This document shows positions 23,301-33,726 of a stretch of 64,000 nt of DNA, in pieces (the stretch's first letter is position 1; each line of letters begins with the position of its first letter). A program made the position numbers and the translations under genes. Under the pieces are notes generated by a model. It was not told where the DNA came from and ran no database searches. It saw only the letters and a program-made list of their open reading frames with translations. The DNA is from Rhineura floridana. Its lineage: Eukaryota; Chordata; Lepidosauria; Squamata; Rhineuridae. The DNA is taken from assembly GCF_030035675.1 (NCBI RefSeq), contig NC_084489.1, positions 14,025,001-14,089,000 on the forward strand. The letters run 5' to 3'.

Positions 23301-26300
23301 CAAATGTTCTTTCACTTCAATAGAATTTGGGGTTACTGATATCATTTGAATGGTTTGTAGTACTTGTCAAGATCATCAGGTCCCAAAACCCTGGAAACCA
23401 GAGCTCTTGTAAGGCACCCTGAAGTTGACAATTTTACCAGAGTTGGAAAATAACCAAAACCAGCCCTTTAAGGTAGATCACGATGCCACCACTCCTGCTG
23501 TCCACCAGTTGGGGCCAGGAAACTCCCAAACCTTAAGTTACATGGATGTCCCTGCAATTCCAAAGAGGAAAGAGCTAAAGTCCAAACTCTCTGCTTTTTG
23601 GAGCCCCAAGCCCTTGCTATTATTCAATAGCAAGTAGCCAAAGAGGCCTAGGTGCTGGGCTTAGTACCAAGGCTTACCTAGAACACACACCTAGGCGATG
23701 TTTTTCTGCTCTTCTTGGTGAGGTCGGTCTTCTTCCTAAGCACTGTTGGTTTGCATAGAGTTAGGCTTTGTTAATTTTTGTTATTTTATCTTGTTTATAA
23801 TTCTCAATGGTGTTGTAACTTTATGGGTATTCTGAATTCTTTTTTATAATATTATTCTTAATTAGCCACTTTTAACAAAGCTTCCATACTTTCAGTGATG
23901 TATGTGTTCTTCCAGGTAAGCCTTGGTACTAAGTCCATCACCTAGGTCTCTTTAGCTACTTGCTACTAGTCTCTTTGGCTAGGGTCTTCAAGAAGCAGAG
24001 AGTTTGGACTTTAGCTTTTGTTTCTTTGGAATCCCAGGAACTTCTGTGTAACAAGGCTTGGGAGTGTCCTGGCCCAGCTGATAGACAGGAGTGGTGATAG
24101 CAAGATCTACCTTACAGGGTTGGTTTTGGTTACTTTCCAACTGGTAAGATTGGCAAATGTAGAGTGCCCTACAAGAGCTGTGGTTACCAGGGGTTGGGAC
24201 TTGGTCATCTTGACAGTGCTAAATATAACATCTTCCATTCTAAATAGGCAGGCATTCTAGATAGTACAGTGGCCCCAATTATGAACACACAAAGGGAGAA
24301 TGAGGGCGTACAACTTAGAATGCAGCCATTGTGAATCAATTAATAGTTTTGAAAGATTTTAAATGTGCTGAATGTTATTCAGCTGTGGTCTCAAAAGAGT
24401 TGGAGATTTAACGTAGAAGCTAGAAGATGCCCTGGTTAACATTTTGTTTTATCCTTCAGGGCTATGTTTATGAGTGGATTGAGTGAAAGCAAACAAACAC
24501 ATATCCATCTGAGGAATGTGGATGCAGCCACTTTGCAAATCATAATAATTTATGCGTACACGGGTAATTTGGCAATAAATGACACTACAGTCGAGCAGCT
24601 CTATGAAACGGCTTGCTTCTTACAGGTAAGAATGTTCTGTACTAAATTTTCTAAGGCACTTTAAAAATTACATCTGAAATCTTATTCTTTCTAAATATTT
24701 AAAATTAAAATAAAGCAACTGTTCTCAAAGCAACTTGTACTAGATTTTTTTAAAAAGTATTCTGAGATGTATTTAATAGAAAATGGCATGGAAGCATCTG
24801 CATGTTCCACACCAAAGGTGCTACTGCAAAAAACTCTAGGACATATTTCTATTTGTTTCAAAGGAGTTTGCTTTCAAGTAATTACTCTAGAATTAAGATG
24901 TAAAATTGGCTTAATATTGGGCAGAGATTGCTAGCCCCCAGTTTGAGGGCCTCATGTGCCCCCCCCCCAGCAAATTGTTCTCTCCTTGAAGAGCCCACTG
25001 ATTTTTGGTGGTGGTACCTAAAAGGAAATCAAGTACAGTGCTGCAGTGGGTGGAGCCCAGTACCTAGATGGGGATGCAGATCTCGCCCTTCCTAGTCTTC
25101 AGATTGATCATTTGAGTTAAGAGAGGATGATAACCCTAATCCTTATCTTATCAGCTAAGAGCTGGGGTCACCACCCTTACCATTGACATGCCATCCTCAG
25201 AGGGTGGCCAAGAGTGAACTGTAGAAGGCTAGTCATTTCTGATATCAGGAAACAATGCACTGTCAATGAACCTTCCAAAGGGAATCTGCAGTAAAATTAA
25301 TTTTCTTTAATTTGTTAAATCTCTTTACAACCAAGATAGTTTCAAAGTGACTTAACAGGAATAAAAATACAAAGTGCAATAAATGACAAATCAGTTAAAA
25401 ATATTGATAGGCTAAAAGTGTTCATCCACAGAAACACTTGCAGAGCACAAATATCCCTTCTTACCCAGTGACTAGATATATACAAGCAGGAAGCCCTCAA
25501 CTTGATGCACCCGCTTCCGTTGACAGCCAACCCCACAGAGATTGGAACTATCTGATACCTAGTGAGGTGGGAAAGCAGGGGAGATGGGGTTTTTGTTCTG
25601 AGGTAGCCAGCAATCTGGTATGTAGGGGAAACTTCTCTCCCTTTTAGCTACAGAGGTAGGTGGGAAAGACAACTGATCATTGGGAGATAATCAGTTTCTT
25701 CAATACTCAAGAAATGTTGGCTTCTGCAGACAAGGTGGAGTACTTTCTCCCTTTTGTGATTGCAAAGAATAGTATGTTGTAGCCAGCATTTGGGGCACTG
25801 AGAGAAAAGACCCACATTCTGTGAATGATCCCTTCACCCTTGTCCAGTAGAAGTTGCTTAATAAATTGAGAAGTAGCCTCTAGAAAGCTAGAGATATGTA
25901 TTAGATTCTCTCATTTTTTATCATTAACCACAACTATGAGCTTAATGTTAGTGTTGCATTGATTTTTTTTCTAATGCAGGTAGAAGATGTGTTACACCGA
26001 TGTAGAGAATACTTAATTAAAAAAATAAATGCAGAGAACTGTGTGCGGCTATTGAGTTTTGCTGATCTTTTCAGCTGTGAAGAGTTAAAACAGAGTGCTA
26101 AAAGAATGGTAGAACACAAATTCACGGCTGTGTACCATCAGGAAACTTTCATGCAACTCTCACATGATCTGTTGATAGATATTTTGAGCAGTGACAACTT
26201 AAATGTGGAAAAGGAGGAGACCGTTCGTGAAGCTGCTATGTTATGGCTTGAATACAACACAGAATCTCGATCACAGTATTTGTCATCTGTTCTTAGCCAA

Positions 26301-27515
26301 ATAAGAATTGACGCACTTTCTGAAGTTACACAAAGAGCTTGGTTTCAAGGCTTACCACCAAATGATAAATCCGTAGTGGTTCAAGGATTATATAAATCTA
26401 TGCCGAAGTTTTTTAAGCCAAGACTTGGAATGACTAAAGAGGAAATGATGATCTTCATTGAAGCAGCTGCTGAAAATCCTGGTAGACTTTACTCTTCAGT
26501 ATGCTATAGCCCACAGGCTGAAAAAGTTTACAAGCTCTGCAGCCCTCCTGCTGACTTGCATAAGGTTGGGACGCTTGTAACTCCTGATAATGATATTTAT
26601 ATAGCGGGGGGGCAAATTCCACTGAAAAACACAAAAACCAACCACAGTAAAACTAGCAAACTTCAGGTTGCCTTCCGAACTGTGAATTGCTTTTACTGGT
26701 TTGATGCCCAGCAAAACACTTGGTTTCCAAAGAGTCCAATGTTGTTTGTTCGTATAAAGCCATCCCTGGTTTGCTGTGAAGGCCACATCTATGCAATTGG
26801 AGGAGACAGTGTAGGTGGAGAGCTCAACAGGAGAACTGTTGAAAGGTATGATACTGAGAGAGATGAGTGGACGATGGTAAGCCCATTGCCTTGTGCATGG
26901 CAATGGAGTACAGCAGTTGCTGTTCATAACTGCATTTATGTAATGTCACACAACTTGATGTACTGTTATTTCCCCAGGTCAGATGCTTGGGTTGAAATGG
27001 CTATGAGACAAACTAGTAGATGCTTTGCTTCAGCTGCTGCTTTTGGGGATAAAATATTTTATATTGGAGGCTTGCATGTTGGCAGCACCTCTGGTATAAG
27101 ACTCCCTACTAGCACTGTAGATGGGTCTTCTGTAACTGTGGAAGTATATGATGTGAATAAAAATGAATGGCGAATGGCAGCCAATATCCCTGCCAAACGG
27201 TATTCTGACCCCTGTGTCAGAGCTGTTGTAATCTCCAACTCCTTGTGTGTCTTCATACGAGAAACCCACATGAATGAGAGAGCCAAGTATGCTACCTACC
27301 AGTATGATATGGAACTTGACCGATGGTTCTTGCGTCAGCATATATCTGAGCGGGTCCTCTGGGATTTGGGGAAAGACTTTCGGTGCACTGTGGGAAAGCT
27401 ATATCCATCTTGCCTTGAAGAATCCCCATGGAAGCCTCCACCTTATCTCTTTCCACCAGATGGAACTGATGGATTTGAGCTGGATGGAGAGATGGTTACG
27501 TTACCACCTGTGTAG
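17307..27515 (+). CDS. KBTBD2: KBTBD2, kelch repeat and BTB domain protein 2, complete (exons 17307-17476, 24460-24625, 25980-27515)
   Basis: The three exons total 1872 bp and encode 623 residues, the length I recall for human KBTBD2. It starts [20 protein letters not shown] and ends [10 protein letters not shown]. Donors at 17477 and 24626 and acceptors before 24460 and 25980 are canonical; the first junction splits an Arg codon ([13 protein letters not shown]). Domains in order are BTB (about residues 20-120, [20 protein letters not shown]), BACK (about 130-240) and Kelch repeats from about 280 ([22 protein letters not shown]). The family acts as a substrate adaptor for CUL3 RING ubiquitin ligases. 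KBTBD2 is known to control p85alpha (PIK3R1) level and insulin signalling. No break is seen. Its first coding intron (7 kb) carries the DIRS fossil and a large foldback. It is divergent from BUC and convergent with AVL9. Confidence 0.98.
17935..18085. repeat. Hairpin MITE family, diverged copy
   Basis: It shows catccagatgttgttgaact, acaactgccactatccctgg and the inverse-arm pieces agttgcagttcagcaacaac and tggaggggcaaag. It lies in the first coding intron of KBTBD2. Confidence 0.6.
18215..18330. repeat. Hairpin MITE family, diverged copy
   Basis: It shows ggtgtcctccagatgttgtg and ttactaggagttgtagtcca followed by a decayed arm. It is adjacent to the copy at 17935-18085, with no duplication seen. 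Confidence 0.5.
18600..18617 (+). repeat. 18-bp direct repeat left of the DIRS element
   Basis: aatgaaacaaaaacacag is identical to 22379-22396, which abuts the right end of the DIRS element exactly. Twelve bases (18618-18629) separate the left copy from the element. Confidence 0.75.
18630..22378 (+). mobile_element. DIRS-type tyrosine-recombinase retrotransposon, fossil
   Basis: The element is about 3.75 kb. Inverted terminal repeats lie at about 18630-18770 and 22230-22378, sharing caaactttaacaaagtgtta, gccagaaggggagggaac and their inverses. Between them, in order, are a GC-rich left region with degenerate direct repeats (about 18900-19340), a reverse-transcriptase region with YPYLDDL (about 19600-19630), an RNase H-like region ([14 protein letters not shown], about 20095-20290), and a tyrosine-recombinase region ([22 protein letters not shown]; about 21000-21866). 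At about 21890-22025 is an internal complementary region that repeats the outer ends of both terminal repeats back to back, the DIRS hallmark. It is broken at several places and shorter than typical members. Moderate divergence between the two ends suggests an old but not ancient insertion. It lies in sense orientation in the KBTBD2 intron. Confidence 0.9.
22379..22396 (+). repeat. 18-bp direct repeat right of the DIRS element
   Basis: Identical partner of 18600-18617, immediately after the last base of the right terminal repeat. Confidence 0.75.
22397..23366 (+). other. KBTBD2 intron sequence without recognised elements
   Basis: AT-rich sequence with no coding signal or known repeat recognised. 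Confidence 0.5.
23367..24217. mobile_element. Large foldback element in KBTBD2 intron (about 310-bp inverted arms)
   Basis: The left arm at about 23367-23690 pairs with the right arm at about 23905-24217. Shared blocks include gctaaagtccaaactctctg (left) against cagagagtttggactttagc (right), taccaaggcttacct against aggtaagccttggta, and the tips tgtcaagat and atcttgaca. The loop of about 215 bp is AT-rich. Identity between the arms is about 80 percent by eye. No open frame and no clear target duplication are seen. This is a non-autonomous long-TIR element of unresolved superfamily. Confidence 0.75.
24626..25979 (+). other. KBTBD2 second coding intron
   Basis: 1.35 kb with canonical ends (GTAAGA, and ttttctaatgcag before 25980). 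It contains a short C-run at 24961-24970 and no recognised repeat with confidence. Confidence 0.7.
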
Positions 27516-28665
27516 GTCCCAAAATTCAGAGACTGCATGCCTGCAACTGGTTTTCATGAAATTCTTTATAAAAGAACAGGGCTAGAAACAATAAGCTGTC
27601 TTGTATGTATGCCCTATTTAACATTTTGTGGCCATTGAGTGTAAATCGGTGGAATTTATGAGCAGATATGCTTCCATAATCTGAAACAATCCCTCTGGTA
27701 GCTGATGGGATCTATATGTATATTGCAAGCTTAAAGCATCTGCTTATTGTCTAAATTTTTAGTCCTGTGAAGAAGTTTAGTTCAGGAAACTTTCACAAAA
27801 GCAGCTTCTATTTCTAGGATGGTATGTTAATTGCTCAAAGTCTCTTCCAGTTATATTTGAGTGACTTCTGGAAATCTTTGTATGTGCTAGTTATTATAGA
27901 TTGTGTGGCCTAATGGAATGTGCTACACTTAATACACAACAGCTGTGTTGGCATAATAATGCCATGTAAGAGAAGAAACAAATCCCATGGATCTACCTGT
28001 GGTAGGAAGGGTAGATCTTCCAATTTACAGTGACATGCAGGGCAAAATGACTGCAGGCTCAGTCAAGCTGTATTATTATTTTATTATTATTATTATTAGG
28101 TGCATGTATTTTCACTAACTTATACCTGTCTATTTAGAATACAGGTCTTCCGAGCAGCTGGTAGTTTACCAGGTGTGAACTTACGTTGCTGGGCTTGCAA
28201 TAAGAATTGCCAGCCATTTCCTAGTGCGGGTCTGTGTGGAGCTTTTGATCAGTAAACAGCTCCACATTCTGTATTTCAGAAACAATGGCTCATGCATATT
28301 ACTTCCTGCTGCTTATGTTCCCCCTGCCCCAGTGTTAACCAAGATATAGTGTGGATTAACCAGGTTTTTATTTTTGTTAATTTAATAACAAGCATTACTG
28401 TAGTGTGACTGTGTATAGATATCCCTTAGTTGTCTTTTTTTTTTTTTTTTTTTTTTGTGGGAGGGGGAACAAATTTTGTTCAGGAATAGTCCGTGCAGGA
28501 GAGCAGTTGAATAGCGCTGCTCTGGCATTAATCCCAGGAACCACTAGCAGTAGCGGGGCACCGCCAATCTTACATGAGCACAGGTGCTTCATGATGGATA
28601 TACTAGCATGTTCAGCTGCATCATGTTCTGGCACTGTATTTTGAATGACATTAATTTATTAAAAA
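27516..28665 (+). other. KBTBD2 3' UTR (end inferred)
   Basis: No AATAAA is seen in the first 1.1 kb after the stop codon. ATTAAA at about 28655-28660 in atttattaaaaaaaaag is the first plausible poly(A) signal. The stretch includes a TTA repeat near 28075-28100 and a T-run at about 28435-28456. Confidence 0.45.
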
Positions 28666-30351
28666 AAAAGAATCAAAGATGATTTACTGTGATTTTTACA
28701 AGGCGTTATATTTATCTTGGAGATGGTAGTATTTGACATGATCAGAAAGGCAGTTCTGTGCACACTTGAAACTGTAATGTTAAAACACTCTGGTATCTCC
28801 TGGATGGCTTCAGCCATTCAGAAAATCAGGCACAACAGGAAGTACAAGTGTCTCGTGTTTCTCTTTGCTGTGTTTCTCTATATTGACTAGAACAGAATTT
28901 AGCATATCACCATGAGGTGAGATGTAAGTCTCCCAAGTTGGGAACATGTGCATCTCTCCAAAGTTGTATCAGCCAATATGGAGGACAGAACAGGAAGCAT
29001 TTAAGTATTTGTGTTTCCTGTGGCCCGGTTCCTCTGCACAACCAAACCCACTCATTCATGAGTGTCTTACCGAAACAAAGACTTTTAATTTCCGAATGAT
29101 TCCAAAGAGGTATGTTAAGGTATGCAAATTTCCATTTTCCTTTGAGGGCATGAAGCAGGGTAGAGTAGGAAAATTATGCTGTACAGTGTACTCCTTACTT
29201 CTGTGCACATCACCCTTCAAAATCCTAAGCAAAGTGCTGAATGTTGTATTTAAAAGACTTGTTTTCTGATGCCCAGATTAGCACATCCTGCTAAGCCAAA
29301 CGGTGGCTGCGTGTGCTCTTCCAGGGAGATCATGGCTGCTTTGTTCCTCCTCCACCATCTTGCTGCTGTGCCACACTAATCACAAGCTGTAACAAAGGTT
29401 GGTTCCTAGTTTATAATTTCTTGGTCTAGGACAACTGAATCACAAGCCTGGATTCAAATGACATGCCAAGCCACAGCTTACCTAAACATGGCACAGCAGC
29501 AAAATGACCAGCAAGAAGCAAAGTGCATGATCATTTCCCTAAGCCATGGTTTGGGTTAGTGTGAAGTGTTCTTAACACTTACATAGTTCTCTTGAATAGG
29601 AGCTGGAAGAGTCTTGTCAGCACGTTTCTGCCAATTTTCATTTATTAAATGTTTAATCTCTAGTTTTTTAAGGGTTTTTTTTAAAATCCATTTCCAATGT
29701 GTTAAGTTAAGCTTTGCTTCTAAACTTGGCATCCTTGTTTCTTGAAGAATATAACTGTTTCTCTAACAGAACAGGAGCAAAGACAATCTCCTGCTCGGAA
29801 ACTTGTAACTAAACTAGCCAAAATGTCTTGAAACAAAGTATAGAAGTACTAAAGGAAGCTGTTAAAATGATTATATGAAGATATACAAGTAAATTCACAG
29901 CTTGTTTTTATGAAGATGATCCTGATTGTGTAAGATCACAAAGCACCTAAGCTCCTGCTGTAGAATACAACAGGCTCAATTTCTTTGAGCCCTTTGCTTG
30001 GTGTAACTTGCTTAGGGAACATCAGCAAGTACAAGATGTTTTGGTTTCATATTTGGCTGGCATGAGTGGTATTTAAATGCTGGCTGTAATTGAAGCTGCG
30101 ACAGATGAAAATGAGAACTGTATAATTAAAAGCTAACACTGATTTGCGTGAGGCAGATAATTTATCATACTCTTGCCAACAGTAGCAGGAAGGAGATGGG
30201 CATGAGGAAAGAGTTAAAACATGAATATCCCTTCTTAAACTAGCAAAAGCAGTCCAATATAGCTGGCAATGAAGGGCCTGTTCACATGTTAACCTTTTCT
30301 TGCCAGTTGGTCTCTCTTTCTCTGCCATTCTTTCTAGGCTGTGAGTGAAAG
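28666..30351. other. Intergenic region between KBTBD2 and the nested transposon block
   Basis: No gene is recognised. About 29285-29575 has the feel of an interspersed repeat: weakly inverted pieces tgctgctgtgccacactaat and ggcacagcagcaaaatgacc. This is not certain. Confidence 0.4.
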
Positions 30352-31149
30352 CAAGTTTCAGGCACTCCCACTTCACTAGTTCCAGTCTACCACTGTTAGT
30401 CCTAGAGCCAAAGGGGGTGTCTAGTTTCATCTCAGAGTAAATTTCACATTTGGCATTCAATTCTGCATCACTAGAGCATTAATATTTGGTATGATACTTA
30501 AATTTTGGTAGCTTTGGGTTTATGTGACATCACAAATACGGCTAATGCTAAATTGAGAAATTGGAAAGCATCTCATTTGTTTTACTTTCTTTGGGCATGC
30601 TAACTGTTCTGACAAATAATTTTCACATGGGAACTTTTTAACAGCCTAGGGATTGCAGAAAATATACCAATTCCCAAGAAAAGGGGGGAGAGGAAAATTT
30701 TGTTTTTTTTCAATATTTTCAAAACATGTCAAGTGAGGTATCATTTCAAATTTTTTTGGCGCTGATTTTGTATTTTCATTTACCATTAGCCTGGGACGTA
30801 TATCAGTGGTTTAGTTTTGGAATGAAAAAAGAAATGGACTTCCCAAAATATTTCCCAAAATATATTGGGGAAAAAATATATTTCTTAGATGTTGGGTAAT
30901 AGTAATATTTTTTATTTTGTTTATTTGCTTAAAAGTTACTTTACTAAACACTTTTTGAGAAAAAAATAGAGTTCCAGCAATCATTGTACTGAAAAAAGTA
31001 AGGAAATGTGAGTCAACAATGACTGGAAACAGTGGTTGTACAAATTGTCCTACATAACAGATATTTTATCACTTTACTGATCATCTGAATCCATATCTCA
31101 AAAAAAGTTAGAATTTTCATCATGTTTTCTATGTAATTAGTGCATGACT

Positions 31150-32330
31150 GAATTATACACATTTCAGTACACTTCATGTTTAATGCATGCACGGGTGCTA
31201 GCCACACATTTCTTCGGACAAGAGCATGACAACTACTCCATTACTTCTTCTAGAGCTGGAAGACAGTCGATCCAATCTACATCAAGCACTTCAGTGCCAA
31301 TGGAGTTGCACACAGTCCAGCCGTGCAAAGCAGGATTTGGTATATTTGGTTCAGCTTCTAGTGCTTTAGTTTAAATAGTTTCTTGATAGTTAGCTTGTTG
31401 AATATGCTTATAGAGAGCATCCTTACATGGTGGAAGGTTGTAGGATTCAACTGAACCCTTTTTCACACAGAATAATGAATACTGCAGGCTTTTTTATATC
31501 GTTCATCTTATGCCCATACAAACTTTTCTGCAGCCATTGTTTGTCTCTAAAACCATCTGCAAGGCCTGTAAGTGCACGTGACAATTCTTGTTTTTGAGCA
31601 AGTTTAAAAGCCATAGCTTTTCCCTTACTAGCAAATGCGCTAACCATATCACATCCTGTGATAATGTACACTGCTGGTAAGGCTGCACAGACATTTTCAC
31701 CATGTAGGTTGAACATCTGGTTCATAATCATAGTACCTCAGTTGACTGGATGTTCCACTTTTCACGAAGATGCGGCCACCATGTCTGGTAAGAACTGGAA
31801 ATGTATTCAGCATAATCACTGCAATGTCTTATGTCATCACACTGAATTGTCACTCTGGATATCCTGATGCAATTGCATGACACGTGTGAAGCACAGCACG
31901 TGTATGTGTTTCTTCCCGAAAGGTATGTAGAGTGGGAACGTTTGTCACAAATGATATTCGACAACAACCTGCCTCATGTGATGAATGTAACTTTGCTACC
32001 TCGCAGCCCAGTGTGCTTTGGTAGCTGCCATTCTTCTGCATAGGAATCTGACAAATTTGAGCTTGTTGTTGGAGTTGCACAAAAACTGCCACCAGTTTCT
32101 CCCAAGATGAGCAGGCATGATGTTTTGCACACACTCAGTTCATTGGTCAACCTCTGAATTCTTTCAGCATTCTTCATAGACATAAGGTGGTATGCGTTGA
32201 GCACAATATCAACAGGAGCGCAAGCGCCAAATTCATGAAGAAGTGTGGAAAACAGCTTTTCCACAAGGAGATGAAATGTTTTAGGAACCTACTAATTTAT
32301 GCACCAAACTCATTCCATCAATGATGCATG
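31150..32330 (-). pseudogene. Decayed XPG/FEN1-like nuclease with Cys-rich C terminus (transposon-encoded)
   Basis: Minus-strand fragments in colinear order are APVDIVLNAYHLMSMKNAER (about 32220-32160), ETHTRAVLHTCHAIASGY (about 31905-31855, the EADTR motif of the family), NVCAALPAVYIITGCDMVSA then FASKGKAMAFKLA (about 31690-31610), and HGWTVCNSIGTEVLDVDW then PALEEVMELLSCSCPKKC (about 31330-31210). From memory these match a multicopy animal protein family with an XPG-I-like fold, a GCDxxSAFxGKGK block and a CXC-type end. The frames are discontinuous, so it is not expressed as a protein. The C-terminal Cys motif is partly lost. It sits inside the inverted arms at 30352 and 35241. Confidence 0.72.
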
Positions 32331-32825
32331 CTGCAGTCTCTTGCAAAATATCTTTGAAAATCAGTGGAAAACACATTTGAAATGATACCTCAATCAACAT
32401 GTTTTGAAAATACAGAAAAAACAAAATCCCCCCCCCCTTATCTTGACTTGTTATGTGCCTTCAAGTTGATTACAACTTACGGCGACCCTATGAATCAGCG
32501 GACTCCAATAGCATCTGTTAAAACCACCCTGTTCAGATCTGTGGCTTCCTTCATGGAGTTAATGCATCTCTTGTTTGGTCTTCCTCTTTTTCTACTCCCT
32601 TCTGTTTTTCCCTGCATTACTGTCTTTTCTAGTGAATCATGTCTCGTCATTGTGTCCAAAGTATGATAACCTATCTCTCATTTAGCTTCTAGTGATAGTT
32701 CTGGTTTAATTTGTTCCAAGACCCAATTATGTCTTTTTTGCAGTCCATGGTATCTGTAAAGCTCTCCTCCAACACTGCATTTGTAGTGAGTTGATTTTTT
32801 CTTACCCACTTTTTTCACTGTCCAA

Positions 32826-33726
32826 TTTTTATTTATTTATAATTTGATTTATATCCCACACTTCTTCCCAGTAGGAGCCTAGAGCGGCAAACAAAAACAC
32901 TAAAAACACTTTAAAACATCATAAAAACAGACTTTAAAATATATTAAAACAAGACATCTTTAAAAAACATTTTTAAAAAAGCTTTAAAAACATCTTTAAA
33001 AAAAGGTTTAAAGCAATTCCAACACAGATGCAGACTGGGATAAGATCTCAGCTTACAAGACTTGTTGAAAGAGGAAAGTCTTCAGTAAGTACCAAAAAGA
33101 TAACAGAGATGGTACCTGTCTAATGTTTAAGGGTAGGGAATTGGAAAAGGTAGGTGCCACAACACTAAAAGTCTGTTTCCTATGTTGTGCAGAATGGACT
33201 TCCTGATATGATGGTATCTGTAGCAGGGCTGTGGATCAATACGCCAGACCTTTGACTCAGACTCCTCTATTTTTCTACTGTACGGCTCCTTCATAAATGG
33301 CAAATGTATATTAACTAGTAATAACAAATTTACTGTAGTAAAATGGTAGCACAAGGCATTTCATCACATGAATCCAGAGCTTGGAAAAGTTACTTTTTTG
33401 AACTACAACTCCCACGAGCTCAATCCCTGGGGCTGATGGGAGTTGTAGTTCAAAAATAACTTTTCCAAGCTCTGGATTCACGTGGTGGTGATGAAATGCC
33501 GTGTGCTACCATTTTACTACAGTAAATTTGTTATTACATTTGCCATTTATGAAGGAGTCGGAGTTGGAATCGGAGTCAGTACATTTCTACCGACTCTGAC
33601 TCCACTCAAAATTGCTTCCGACTCCACGACTCTGACTCCACAGCCCTGATCTGCAGGAGGCCCTCACCTGCAGAGCACAGTGATCGACTTGGTATATAAG
33701 AGATAACACGGTTTTTCAGGTATCCT
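32826..33726 (-). mobile_element. L2 LINE 3' end inserted in BovB
   Basis: Minus orientation: the tail is at 32826 (ATAAATA repeat, gggatataaatcaaat inverse) and the truncated 5' edge is at about 33726. Sequence at 33650-33726 is the inverse of 50430-50500 of the plus-strand L2 copy (shared ctgcaggaggccctcacctg). It is interrupted by the hAT MITE at 33224-33648. Confidence 0.82.
33224..33648. mobile_element. 425-bp hairpin hAT MITE with 8-bp duplication, inserted in L2
   Basis: It starts CAGGGCTGTGG and ends CCACAGCCCTG. The duplication is ATCTGTAG (33216-33223) and ATCTGCAG (33649-33656), one difference apart. The pre-insertion L2 sequence is recognisable in the 50461 copy. The inner 230 bp is a near-perfect palindrome (taataacaaatttactgtag and its inverse, with a centre at about 33427), so the whole element can fold back. 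Confidence 0.88.

Noticed and set aside
28405-28644. Poly-Phe / poly-Lys frames
   Set aside because: They come from a T-run in the presumed KBTBD2 3' UTR.
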